Under the pieces are notes generated by a model, which searched no databases, was not told the DNA's origin, and worked only from the letters and a program-made list of their open reading frames with translations. 64,000 nt of DNA from Pisolithus tinctorius (lineage: Eukaryota; Basidiomycota; Agaricomycetes; Boletales; Pisolithaceae), in the NCBI GenBank assembly GCA_024663395.1, contig JANFAH010000028.1, positions 744,001-808,000 of the forward strand, in the 5' to 3' direction. Every line of letters begins with the position of its first letter. Position 1 is the first letter of the stretch. The position numbers were made by a program, and so were the translations under genes. Shown here in pieces: positions 11,851 to 23,864 of the stretch.

Positions 11851-11855
11851 CGAAT

Positions 11856-12178
11856 TGGAACTCACCGTCACAGGTGAGCACACTCAAACAAGCCACAACA
11901 ACGACAGAACGTGGACAGGCATGTGGTATTAAGCGATCAAGCATATACGCTGATACAAGCGATCAACAGAGAGAGAGAGAGAGAAATGGGAGAAAGAGAG
12001 ATATCCCCCGTGAACACAGACAGCACCAGTATATATACCCCCAGAGTCCAAACAGCACAACACAGGAGGGATCCACATGCTTGGACGAAAGCACAATAGG
12101 AGGCGTGATAGTGTGACATGTTAGCATGAGCGATGTTGATAGTGTGAGTGGCATGTTAGTGGTAAGCGTATGCTTACA
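11856..12178 (-). repeat. 3' LTR of gypsy-1
   Basis: 323 nt, TG...CA ends, same length as the other LTR. It contains an AG microsatellite at about 11969-11987. Relative to the 5' LTR it has lost most CpG sites (CA or TG instead). Confidence 0.92.
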
Positions 12179-12190
12179 CCCTCCCAACCC
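12179..12190 (-). other. Polypurine tract of gypsy-1
   Basis: On the minus strand GGTTGGGAGGG lies directly before the LTR start TGTAAGC, the expected place of the plus-strand primer. Confidence 0.6.
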
Positions 12191-12313
12191 ATAAGAAAAA
12201 GGCAAGGGGGGGAGCGGCGTGTGTGTTCAGTATTCTTCGTCAGCATGTCACAACATCCATCCTTCTTCAACCCCTACCCCAACCCTTTCTTGCCCTCAAA
12301 CCACCAACATCCG

Positions 12314-15300
12314 CTATGGTGGGTGTTCTCTTTCCCAAACGTCCAAAGCCTCGCAATCCTCCAGATCTTTCTTTGTTAACCACTCATCATCCTCCGGCCT
12401 GTACCCCAGCCACTGCACCAAGTATTTCTTCGTCCTCCCAGCCCGCCTTTCATCTAATATCCGTTCAATCAAATTTTCCAACTGACTGTTCGCCGTGACC
12501 ACAGGGCCCGGGCGAGGCAGTTCACGTGAGGGGAATAACGCGGTGTCGTTGGGCATGAAGGCACGCAACTGACTGACGTGGAACGTGGTGCAAGCGTTGG
12601 CCGTGCGGGGCACATCCAAGACGTAGGTAGATGTCTCAGGTGAGGCCGACAAGATGGTATATGGACCATCATACTGCGGCATGAACTTCACTACACGATT
12701 AGTTCCATTAGCAATGTACTCGTGTCTACGATGTTTAGTAGATAACCAAACCTTGTCCCCGACCGAAAACCTCGGGTCGGGGATGCGGCGACGATTGGCC
12801 GCATGAGCTTGAGCCGCCTTAGCAGCAAGGAGATTGTCACGAGCTTCGAGGACGTCCATCTCCAGGCGAGCCAAGAAGGCAGCCCCATCAACCTGGTCCG
12901 TCAGGGTCTCAGCATCCGAGGCAGAGATGGGGGGTAAGAGTCGAGGGGAACGGCCAAGGTGAAGTTGGAAGGGCGAGAACCCTGTACTGTTGTTAATGGT
13001 ATTCATAATATGGAAACATACTCGAGGCAGGGCCTTGACCCAACCCTTCTGGTTGCGCTCGACATGGAAACGTACACACTGATTAACAGTCTTGTTAGTG
13101 CGCTCGCTGGCCCCGTCCGTCTGTGGATGATACGACGATGACATCTTAAGTTTAATACCTGTCAGCTTATGAAGGGACCTCCAAAAACGAGACACAAAGA
13201 GCTTATCACGATCTGAAACAATCTCCAAGGGGAGACCATTCTCGCAATACCAATGGTCAAAGAAGAGTGTCACGAGTTCGGAAGCCATGATAGAGCTGCG
13301 GCAAGGTACCAAACGCATGTCAGCCCCAAGACGGTCTGTCATCGTCACAATCATATTGAACCCATGATCTTCGGGCAAGGGACCAATGAAGTCGATAGCT
13401 ACCGAGTCCCCGCGCGCGTCAGGGACTGGCAAGGGGTGAAGGGGACCGGCAGGTGCTGTGGTTGGAGACTTGTTACGCATGCACTGGGTGCAGGCCGGGA
13501 TGTATGCAGCAGCGAGATCGCGACACATGTTAGGCCAGTAGAAGGAATTACGTAGGGCCGCATAGGTTTTATCTGTGCCAAAGTGGCCCAAGGCGTCATG
13601 AGCGAGATGGAAGAAGCGCTCGCGAAGTGAATGTACGCGGGGGACCACCAGATGGCCTGCGAGATACAGCAAGCCATCTCGTTCCTGGAGACCGGGGAGC
13701 GAGTCGAGGAGAGAAAAGAGTTTTTTGCAGAAGGGATCCTCCATGTATCCTTTCAGGATTTCCACTGTCAGTGACTTGTCTACCTCAACCGTTGACACTG
13801 CAGCGACAGGGGGAACGTCATCAGAATGTCGAGATAGCGCATCAGCACCGATGTTATGCTTGCCTTGGACATAGTGGATAGTGAGGTCAAATTGTGACAT
13901 GTATTCCTGCCAGCGAGCTTGATGTCGGGAGAGGTCGCATTGCGTGGCGAAGTTCTGAAGAGTGCGGTGATCTGTATACACTATCACCGGGGCACCGAGC
14001 AACTCAATCCGCCACTTCTTCAAGGCACGAATGATGGCTAGAAGTTCCTTCTCGTGCACTGGGTAGTTGAGTTCAGCACCACGTAGAGGAGTAGAGTCGA
14101 AGGCAACCGGTCTAGCTGTCTCCCAAGTAGGTCCCCAGGAGAGAATCGCACCCGTACGAAAGTCCGACACGTCACATGTAAGGAAAATATGGTTGTCACC
14201 TGGGTTGTCATGGTCAATAGTCGTCAGGCAGTGAGGACTGACTACAAGGTCCTTAATGGCCTGGAAGGCCTGCTGATGTTCGTCGGTCCAGGTAGGAAAC
14301 TTGAGTTCTGCAGTCTTCGTCGTCAATGCGTTCAGGACACGCGTGTATTCTGCAAGGTTGGGCAGGTGATCAGCAACATAACGAACCAGACCAAGAAAAC
14401 CACGCATGTCCATAACCGATCGAGGGACCGGCCAGTCAAGAATCCTGGCAATCTTGGAGGAATCTGGCTCGATCCCTTGAGCCGAGATGCGGTGGCCCAG
14501 GAAGAGTACGTCAGTGCAGAACAGCTGAGTCTTCTTGAGAGAGCAGAACAACTTAGCATCGCGAAGAGCCTGGAGAACGGCGTGAACATTGCGTTCGTGT
14601 TCCTCGAGCATCTGCGACCAGATGATAATGTCATCGAGGTAGACATGACAAATGTGACCAATTAGATGACGGAGAGCGGAGGACATATGACGTTGATGAA
14701 CCGCAGGGGCATTGCGCACCCCCATGGGCATAACCGTCCATTCATAAAGACCCCAAGGGGTGTGTACTGCCAACCATTTGACGTCATCCGGGTGAACCTT
14801 GGTCTGGAAGAACGCGTTGGTCATGTCCAGCTTAGCAAAGTACTTGCCCTTAGCGCAGTCACGAAGAATCTCGTCAATGCGGGGTAACGGGTGATTATCG
14901 GGTACGGTGTTCAGATTGAGTTGTCGAAAATCGTTCACCCAGTGTGGTAAGGCCGTAGGGTCTGCCTTCGGAATGATGAACGCAGGCGAAGAATGCGTGC
15001 TATTGGAAGGTCGTAAACACCCCACGTCGAGGTGTTGTTGTAGTAACGTCTTCCAAGCTTCACGATATTTCTTAGGACAATCGTACGACCGAAGTTGAAT
15101 CACCTTGTTAGCGTCCTTGGGTTGCATGCGGAACAGGACATCGTCAGGTAGGGCATCAGTGGGTGGGATGTCCGCTGGGAAGCGATCCGCGAACTCCACT
15201 TTAAGTCGCGCGTCACGTTTAGCCAGTTCTTCGACAGCAGCAAGGGCCTCAATGCGCTGTTGTACTGCGCCAATGACATCCACCCCGCAGACTGGGGTGG

Positions 15301-17152
15301 ACGCTACCTCCACAATTTCGCGATACCTTGGCAAAACGCTTCGCAACTCCGTAAGAACCTTGCTCTTAATTTTCTTAACGGACTGGATGGAGGGAGTCAC
15401 CGGCGGGGGAGGACAAACAGAGACCGGGGGGTTCATTAAGTCGTAGCCAGTATTTTTACTAATACAAGTACGGAGAGCGTGATCGATAACAAACTCATTA
15501 TGGGATAGGAACGGAAGACCCAACAGAAGTGGGGTACACAGCCCGGGTGCGATAATGGTGCAAACGGAGCGCAAGTGAAAACATGAATCAGGAGAAAGAC
15601 AAGACAGAGTAACATAACTTCCCAACAACATGACCTCTCGGTCACCAGAAGAAAGGGCGACTGACACATTAAGAGACTTGTGTAATTGATGACGCCGGAG
15701 ACCGAGCTTTGCGGTGAGGGACTCATCAATCAGTACTAGATGAGAACCGCTGTCAATAAGCGCTTTTACAGGGAGAGGGAAGGTCAAGTTAGGTCCTTCA
15801 AGAAGACAGGACCAGCGGAGATGGGGGACAGAAAGAGGGGCGACATACTCTTCACCCGAGTCCATTCCATCCCCAAGAGCGGCAGAGGGCATAATGACTG
15901 CGATAGTGTCCGCATCATCTTCCTCCGCGATGCGGGAACGCTTCGGAGCTGGTTCATCCTCCACGACTGCCGTGACAGGCTTCGCATGTTTCTTGCGAGC
16001 AGCTTCAACATCGGCAGCAGTCAGTGCCTTATAATTCTTCGCGTATGGGAAGTCGTTGGGGCAGTTGTGCGTGGTGTGGTTCTGGAAAAGACGGTGACAC
16101 TTGAAACAGCCTGAATTGTCGTGGAGGAGCTGACGTTCTTCAATGGTAAGGGCAGGCGGGCGTGTGCGGGCACGGCCATCTGGCCCCTTCGAGTTCGAAG
16201 TCGTAGTATTAGCTGAACGACTTGGCTGGAAGGGTTTCCTCCAGAGGGCCGCATCGAGCTTCGCAGCGTCATGGACACGTTTCTCATCTAGAAGGTGAAC
16301 CAGATCGAGCCAGGCTCAGAACTGCTTCTCACGACGAGAACTTGTCAAACAATACTCTGCAGTAAGGTCAGGATGCATGTGAGACTCTAAATGGAAACGG
16401 AGGTGGTCTTCAGTGAGATGAAACTCGCTTCCTCGTAACAAGACATTCAGGCTCTCTACTTCAATGGCCCATAGATGAAAGGCCTTATTACCCTGCGTCG
16501 ACAACAACATCTTTTGTTGGATAGCCTCCGCCCAGTCACTGGGGAGCCAATACGAGCGGACCTCGTCCATAAACTCCAAAAAGGTGAGAGCGGTAAGGCA
16601 ACTGCTGTTGTTGCTGATCCAATCCTGTACGCGCGGGTCCAGGAGGTGGCCAACAACCTTAGTGACTTGGATGTCCTCTGCTACGCTCTTCAACCGGAAG
16701 TAATTTTTGCAACCCAACTCCCAGCTTCACAACCCTTCTGGGGTAATATCCCCCGCTGTCAAGAAGGGAGGGGTCTTGCCAGGAGTGGTGTTTTCGCATC
16801 GCGCTGTCTGAGCTTGTGTCGAGGACATCGCAAGGGTAGGGAGGACAACAGTAAAACTATCGGACGACGAGGAACTGTTCATGGAAGTAGGTGACAGTGG
16901 TGACAGGGAGGTACGCGAAGGGGAGACGGGCAGAGATGGAGCAACGTCAGGTGAAGCCACGAGCAGTGGCGTAGGTGGCTGGGGAGGAGAGGCAGCAGAC
17001 GACAGAGGCAGCGAAGACGAAGACGAAGACAGCGGTGATGATAATGGTGTCGCGGGCGGGGGGTTATTCCCTCGACTACGAGTAGTCAAGGGTACGGGGA
17101 CGGAGGGGATGCAACGAGATGGCAGTTTGACACCTCTACCAGGCATCGACAT
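12314..17152 (-). pseudogene. Gypsy-1 gag-pol polyprotein, one frame with two TGA stops
   Basis: The frame opens with MSMPGRG at 17152, about 24 nt inside the 5' LTR, and ends at 12314. Two TGA codons (16727-16729 and 16316-16318) lie in an otherwise open frame of about 1613 codons. Order: a Ser/Pro-rich region; capsid; a zinc knuckle (C-x2-C-x6-H-x4-C, near 16100); aspartic protease (ALIDSGSH); reverse transcriptase with YLDD; RNase H (YTDHRTL); integrase with HHCC finger and all three acidic residues (AIDFIG, VSDRD, TDGASERTN); chromodomain (ERILDERR to WEREHPP). From 15964 to the end (1216 aa) the frame is intact, so decay has so far hit gag only. Expressed Pol would need readthrough of two stops. 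Confidence 0.92.
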
Positions 17153-17176
17153 GCGCTATGGCACGTTCAAAAAAAG

Positions 17177-17499
17177 TGGAACTCACCGTCACAGGTGAGC
17201 ACACTCAAACAAGCCACAACAACGACAGAACGTGGACAGGCGTGTGGTATTAAGCGATCAAGCATATACGCTGATACAAGCGATCAACAGAGAGAGAGAG
17301 AGAGAAACGGGAGAAAGAGAGATATCCCCCGTGAACACAGACAGCACCAGTATATATACCCCCAGAGTCCAAACAGCGCAACACAGGAGGGATCCGCATG
17401 CTTGGACGAAAGCGCGATAGGAGGTGTGATAGTGTGACGTGTTAGCATGAGCGATGTTGATAGCGTGAGTGGCGCGTTAGTGGTAAGCGTACGCTTACA
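17177..17499 (-). repeat. 5' LTR of gypsy-1
   Basis: 323 nt with TG...CA ends; retains CpG at most positions where the 3' LTR has TpG or CpA. Confidence 0.92.
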
Positions 17500-17775
17500 C
17501 GAATAAGCAGTAAACCCACGGCACAGACAGAGTTGTTGCACTCCTGACAAACTTTACGCGAGAATGGATTTTTTACATTTGAGATGCTTCTTGTGTCGTG
17601 CAGGATGTAATCGACTCAAGCTAGCGGTGCTGGAGCTAGTAGATGCATAGTCATCACCATAGCTGCTATGTGCACTGGTGTGCATATACATTTTTGCGTG
17701 GAGTGTACAGACTACGCTGGCTATCTAATCTTGTCCATATCCGTGTCCAAAGTCCAGAACAAAGCGCACTTGACC

Positions 17776-20700
17776 TCATATCTTCAGCATCGATGCACCC
17801 TTCAAAACGTCAACCAGCATCCCCATCGCAGAGCTGTCCCTGCGCCTTGCCAGTCCTCCCTCCAATGTCTCTCTCCCACTTCTGACGTCTCCATTGCTAT
17901 CCCCAACTTCCGCATCATCTCTAGTACTGCCACCATCCCCAGGATCTCCGATACGATCTCCCCCGAAGTCCTGCATTACTACCTTCGCCGCGCTTGCGAA
18001 CACAGGCGTCGTCTGTAACGCTACAGCAGGCAACGAAAACCGCTTTCTCCTCCGCTCCGCATCTTCTTCCTTCGTACCTGTCTTTGGTCTGGGCCTTGGC
18101 CTCGGCATGACACTCGTATTCGTGCTCGTGCTTACGTTCGTTCGGGGATTGCCCGCGCTGGAACTGTTATCACTTTTCTCTTCGTTGGAAGGTCCCAGAC
18201 TGGGGTCTATTCCAATCCCAGCACCACAACCCACCTCTGGACCCGCCGACTCATGCATGGCAAAATCATCCAAGATGTCATGATAGCTGCGTGGACGTTT
18301 AGATGAACGGATGCGTATCGGGCGTGTGGAGACGGGAAGGTGATCCGGTACATTTTCGAATCGTTGTGGGTTTGTGTCTTCGTAAGTGTGGACTAGTGCG
18401 CCAATGTGCTCGTGTTCATGCGCAGGCACACGGTTGTGTGCGTGTACAAGGGCAGGTGTGCATAGATTCGAGTCGAGACTCTGCCTGGTACCTGGAATCG
18501 AGTTTGATGTCCCAGTCGACCATCGAGTCCTCGGAGGATTCCCTCTGCCACGACTATCCTCCTTTTGGTATATGTCCAGGCCTACATGAGTGTCATTATC
18601 ATCGTGAGCCTCGTCTTCCTGCTCATCCACGCTCTCGCCGTTGCCATGATTCCCTCGACCGCGCCCACTATCCATGGCCATCAAGGCTTCGCTCACATCT
18701 AAACTGCGTCGTGCAGGAATAGACAGCCAAGGAGGGATACCAAGTATCGTGTCTACTCGTACACAAGGACGTGTCTGTGTCATCGAATCCAGTCCGGGCG
18801 CGCCCACAAATGTATTTGGATCATTCTTGCCGCCCTGATCGCATCCACCCTCTATAGCAGCAGTCGGCGGTCGTGCACGACTACCATCAATCTTATCCTT
18901 TACATTGTGCTTGACGTTTGGGCCAGACTCAGGAAAAGTGGGGCTAGGAAGAAGAGGAAATGTCACATCGTAACACTCGGTGCACGCACGCGCAGGTTTT
19001 GGTTTAGCCAAGGAATCTGCGTCGAGCCGAGAAATATAGAATGTCTATAAGCGTAGGCGAGGGGGAGAGAGAGAAGCGTTAATGAAAGTTCCAAATCATG
19101 AATGGCCTACCAAATATATGGGTATTGTAAACCAATTGCCTTACCTTGTCAGAACACGCTGCACAAACCACTCTCCCACATATCCGACAATGATGTTTGC
19201 GTCGCCATGCACCCCTTCTTCTCTCCTTCTCCTTCCCACTCTCTGTTTTTGTGTTGGCGTCGTCCCCGACACTGACCTTTGTGGTCCTCCATCCGAAGAA
19301 GCTCTCAAATCTGAGATCCAGGACGAATCCAAAGGGTCTCCCACATCGCATGCACTTGTCCGCTTTTGCATCGGGAGTCCATACTGGTGGAAGGAAGTGG
19401 TCGATGTGTGCTCTCCGTTTGTGTTTTTCACTGCTCTTTGGTGCCATCTGCGGCAACTCATTTCCTCTAGGCTCTTCAGGTGACAGTCTACCGGTATCAC
19501 TCGAGTGTCGAGACGTAGCCAAGTGCTCAAACGCCAGCGAGTTTTCGCAAGGATCAGCGCTTTCATACGCAAATGCCCTCAATGCCTGCCGGATGTGAAC
19601 ATTAGATCCGCTCGCTGATAACGTCGAGTCAGGATTCACTCGTGCAAGCGCTGCGAGACGTGCAGCACGGGCTGCGCGGAGAGATGTTAGCCACGCGTCA
19701 AGGATTTCTCGTTCATCTGATATTTTCTGTTGTTTGGATGCAGAGCCTGAGGGGGGAAGGGGGTAAGAGAAGGAAGGTAGGACACGCATATATGTACTAG
19801 ATGTATAACAAGAACAAATACATACCTGCTGGTGCGTACAACGCAAACGACCCTTGCGGGCTGAGGACATCAAGTCGTGGAATCACACCATCATGCACGA
19901 TAGTTATCACAACTTCCAAATCGATGAGATCGAGGTGACCTGCGTATAACCATCTTTCATTCTCGCCGCGTGGGCTGGAACGCTGTTCAAGGAGACCAGG
20001 GCTATTGTTTGTTTCGTCGCGAGATAACCAAAGTAGATGATCACTCAGGAGAATGAATTCGTAGGGGGCAGGGGAAGAAAGCCTTTGGCAAATGAGTGTG
20101 CCACGTTTGAGGAGATCTCGACCGGGCGTTACGAGGGGGGATAATGAGGAGGGGAGGTTGTTCGTGTTGCGTTGGAGATTGAGCAGGGAGAGTGTTTGAG
20201 CATGTACCGTGAGAGATGTGTCGAGGGAGCTCGTGACTGTGGTTCGGAGAGTGAACATTGTGAGATTGTGATATAAGCATCCGAATGAAAATGGGGGAGG
20301 ACGTACTCTTTTCTACGAGACCGAGAGCTCGTTGGAGGGTTTCGTATTCAGTAGAACTTGGGTCTGTGGCTTGTACGAGGTCTTTGAGGAGAAGAAGGTA
20401 GCGTGGGCACCGTTGGACGAGAGTGAGGAGGTAATCGGATAGACGGAGATGCGCACAGCGAGGGTGTGATTCCTGGGTGCGCAAGAAGGCTGTGAAACGT
20501 GGGTTTGGAGAGGCGCTAATACTAGAGAGTGACATGAGGAATGTCAGCGAAGCCGGGAATGAGGTTATGAATGGGGTGTAAAGAGAGAGGTAGGGAAAAT
20601 GTGCGAGAAGGACGGTGGAGAGTGAAGTCGACTGGGATCGAAGATTTTCTGTCAATGCAACCACAAATGTACGGTGAAAGTTCCAGATGTCTATGAAGTT

Positions 20701-21130
20701 GGAGAAGAGCGTGGTCAATTCTTGACGTGTGAGAAGAGGATTTGGGGTGCTGAGAGATGCAAGGATAGGTGAAAGGAAATGCTGTGTGATGTAATCGTCA
20801 GCGGTCGCCGTGGGCTGGCGAGCGGGGGAGCACACGCACTTGGTACACCAGATCGAGACCATTGAAATAAGACTTCTCTGTCTCGTAGAACTCTGTGACA
20901 ATCTTGACTCGTCTCGCATCTCTCGCTTCGTCTGACGAAGTACGCCGATGCACGCGCCTTGTCCTCGTTCTACGTTGTGGCGGTAGCTGGGACGATACGA
21001 TGGAAGCACGGTGAGGGGTGGGTGCTGAGGCTGCGGGGAGGGAGATGCGTCGGAAGGGGAGGTAGACGAGGGGCGAGGGGACGGGGATGGGAGCAGACTC
21101 AGATGTCGGGAAGCTGATCAGACTGGCCAT
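17776..21130 (-). CDS. DH-PH-FYVE Rho guanine-nucleotide exchange factor (1015 aa)
   Basis: Predicted activator of a Rho/Cdc42-type GTPase at PI3P-containing membranes. Exons 21130-20840, 20781-20307, 20236-19826, 19746-19145 and 19044-17776 total 3048 nt in frame. DH domain about residues 75-255 (FYETEKSYFNGLDLVYQ, then LSDYLLTLVQRCPRYLLLLKDL). PH domain about 285-390 (LLKRGTLICQ, FILLSDHLLWLS). The FYVE finger follows at about 510-620: WTPD, CMRC, RRKHHCRICG, VCAAC, CTEC, all eight cysteines present. An insert of about 40 residues separates the first Cys pair from the RRKHHCRICG patch, longer than usual. The tail of about 400 residues is low-complexity and has no known domain. The architecture resembles FGD-type GEFs. 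The start at 21130 is the first ATG in frame close to the DH domain; an upstream start is possible. Confidence 0.88.
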
Positions 21131-21260
21131 GGCATCCGGGGAGAAGGAGCAGGCGAGGACATCATCGCATCCTCGGTGGGCTGGTATGAAATCAGTCAAG
21201 GCCAAGGATGGAAGGCACGAGTGCACGTGACATCGCTTCTTGTCTCTGGTTGGTACTAAC
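21131..21260. promoter_or_regulatory. Shared divergent promoter of the RhoGEF and NOL8-like genes
   Basis: Only 130 nt separate the two start codons. No clear TATA box; the genes are probably driven from one bidirectional promoter. Confidence 0.5.
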
Positions 21261-23350
21261 ATGGCAGAGGTGGTGACAAAACGACTGCACATCTCCGGAC
21301 TCACTCCGTCCATCGGGCCTTCTGATATCCACCGCAGGCTCTCCGCCTTTGGGTCAGTCACGTCCTTGGATGGATTTGGAAAATTAGATGCGCTGGGTGA
21401 CCCGAGACCATTTGCATATGCCACGTTGGAGGGCAAGGAAAAGGATATCACCAAATGTACAGAAGTGTCTCGTTCAAATGATTCTTGCTCGTCCTGACTT
21501 CGTCTTGTCCACAGGTATGAATGTACTCAGCGGGTCCACATGGAAGGGAACAAAATTGCGTATCGGAGAGGCAAAACCAGATTATCACCAACGGTACATC
21601 TCCCACCTTTCTGTCGATTTATTCCTCCTCACCCTGTACTCTCAGCATCGCCCATGTCAACTCCCTTTCACCTCCTCCACCTCGTACTCCTCGCTCAAAA
21701 AGCCGCCAGGTCGCCTTCCCATCCACCACACTGCCACTCGATACACCCCTCTTCCGTAATGACGCAGCGAAAACACCAGGCTGGGTCGTTTTACCTTCTG
21801 GAAGGGTTGTTAGACCTATGAGGATGAGGCCTCTGCGACCCTTGGAACCGTCACGAGCTGTGGGAGGTGGGCAGGGAACGCGGGGAAAGACAGGTAAGAA
21901 GGCGAAGAAGAAAAAGGTTCCGCCGTTACGGGCACGTAGACGCTTGATCGACCCAACAAAATGGGACTCGACCTATCTGACAGGCGCGTTTTTGGAAACG
22001 CTCGTCGTCCCCTCTGCTTCTTCTCTTCCTTTTGGGTCTGCAGCCCAGCCCACCGTTGAGTCACGCCCCACCGAACTCGATTCTGACGAAGAGGAAAGCA
22101 ATGGTGAATACGTCCCCTCTCAAAATTCTTCCAACATCATCCTTGAAGGTCAACCACCTTCACAAACCACTCCCAACTTCTCCAACCCTAGATTTGGCAC
22201 AGACGTTAACATCGACATCCGCAAAGAAACATCCGCTGCACTTACGCTCCTCAACACGATATTCGGAGAGACGGATGAGTGGGGCGGACGCGAGAGCGTT
22301 GACGAATTTGGCGGTATAGATGATGGTCCCGGTGATCATTCCGCAATGGTCGTTGATGCGGGTGTGGGTGAAGTAGGTGAAGGCGAGATTGAAGAGGTGC
22401 CTCGGCACGCCTCCTCCAGGGAGGGGGACGCGCGAATAAATCCAGTCGATAAGGTGTCCAGCAATGAGGAACAAAGGGAAGATATACAAATGGGAGACTC
22501 ACACCCGACCACCGCTCATCTACCCGCGACTGCTACTGGTACCACAGCGACTTCGAAAGCGGACACCCCCAGCGCAACTGGACCGACGAAGATGAAATTG
22601 AAAGACTTCTTTGCACCGAGAGAAGAAGAGCGTAAGTACCCCTTCCCCATTGTTTGGTAGACTATATTATGTTCGCTTTTCGTCTTGGCCTTGATTGTTA
22701 TTTTACAAACCTCCCCGCATTTTCAGATTATCGATCCTTTTTTCCTGTTCCTTCTACAAATCGCTCTTGTTTCATATGGTATAAGATCTAAAATGAAATC
22801 TGCAGCGTCTTTCTCCCTCCTCGGCCATCTCGATCTCGATTTGGAGCTTGAGGACGATGTACTCGGTTGTTCATCCGTCCCCACCACAGCACTACCCTCC
22901 ACGCTTGTAACCACATCAAGTTCAGAACTGTTCTCGAGCTCAAATTGGAACCAGGAGGTAAAAAGGCTTGGATGCGAAGGGAGCGCTGTCATCACTCCAG
23001 ACTCTACCCGGCGACTTCTCTTTCCCCTTGTCGAATCATTACCCTACACCAATTCTGGTGCACAAATCTCAATCTCAAAACAGGTGCGTACACACGCGAG
23101 AAGTGATACTTGGTCCGTCGTCTTTCCACGTTCCCAAGTAAATGTTGGCACTCCACAAGACCAGAGTAATCCACCTCCACTCTCTGGCACAGGGCGGAAA
23201 TTCGAGAGGTCCCCTGACACTACGGAACAGTTTATACGCGAGGCATGGGAAAGGGATAAGAGCGAGGTGACGAGCGCGTGGAAAAAGGCATGGAAAGAAG
23301 CGAAGGGGAGGAAGAGGGGATGTGCTGCCGCTGATGGAATGGACGTGTAG
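21261..23350 (+). CDS. NOL8/Nop8-like nucleolar RRM protein (about 601 aa)
   Basis: Probable nucleolar RNA-binding protein of large-subunit ribosome biogenesis. Exons 21261-21456, 21515-21593, 21646-22631 and 22806-23350 (1806 nt, in frame). One RRM at about residues 5-92 (TKRLHISGLTPSIGPSDI, FAYATLEG, KCMNVLSGSTWKGTKLRIGE). The middle is basic (KTGKKAKKKK) then acidic and Ser-rich. A FSLLGHLDLDLELEDD segment starts exon 4, and the C-terminus ends in charged helices (EQFIREAWERDKSEVTSAWKKAWKEAKGRKRG pattern in pieces). The RRM and C-terminal helix are as I know them from NOL8-type proteins. The acceptor of the third intron (22632-22805) was chosen because an earlier AG leads to a stop. Introns inside exon 4 cannot be excluded. 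Confidence 0.72.
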
Positions 23351-23864
23351 GGAGGATCATCTATAGGCTCTGTTGATGTCACTCCCCGCATTCCATGAAC
23401 ACCGTGGCATATGACCCGTTTCCCGCAGGTAAGCCGACATATATTTTTGAAGAGAAGGATGGTAGGTCGTGCTCCTTGGTACAGAGCCCCACAAGCAAGC
23501 ATTTGTCCAACAGTACGACACGTATTGTCGTTGTTCCCTCACATCCTTCGGTCTAAGGCGATACCAGAAACCAGCGCAAGGTCAGTCATTTCATATCCAA
23601 AATATGTACAGTAGAGGCACCAGGACCATCCCCCGCGAAGAAACCATGCAAATATCCACGTTATAACCGCTAGCTGCCTCGTCCAAGTCTTCGATCTATT
23701 TTTCAACGCAGCACCGACACGCATGAATTCGGGGAAACTCCGCGGGCCGGTGGAACAAAATTTTCTGATTCGGACATCACCTAACACGATGCGGTATTGC
23801 TCGAATACATACCGATCACTTAGCGGCATAATAGTAGCTAATTGGTATGATCCCCTTTCACCTC
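23351..23864. other. Intergenic, no gene recognised
   Basis: Lies between the 3' ends of two convergent genes (NOL8-like and copy E). Nothing recognised. Confidence 0.5.

Larger units (their letters stand above)
11856..17499 (-). mobile_element. Gypsy-1: full-length Ty3/gypsy chromovirus-type retrotransposon
   Basis: A 5644-nt element on the minus strand: two 323-nt LTRs, one gag-pol frame and a C-terminal chromodomain. Complete in structure but broken by two in-frame TGA codons in gag. The order PR-RT-RNaseH-IN-chromodomain is that of Ty3/gypsy chromoviruses, which use the chromodomain to choose integration sites. The LTRs differ at about 12 positions, all transitions and nearly all at CpG sites. 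Confidence 0.93.
11851..17504. repeat. Target-site duplication CGAAT flanking gypsy-1
   Basis: CGAAT occurs at 11851-11855 and 17500-17504, directly outside the two LTRs. The element is a simple insertion at this site. Confidence 0.9.

Noticed and set aside
11960..12180. Short frames and AG-repeat in 11.9-12.2 kb as a gene
   Set aside because: They lie in the LTR and recur in the other LTR at 17.2-17.5 kb.
14189..14665. 158-codon plus-strand frame
   Set aside because: Antisense to the reverse transcriptase part of gypsy-1, which carries conserved motifs; a shadow frame.
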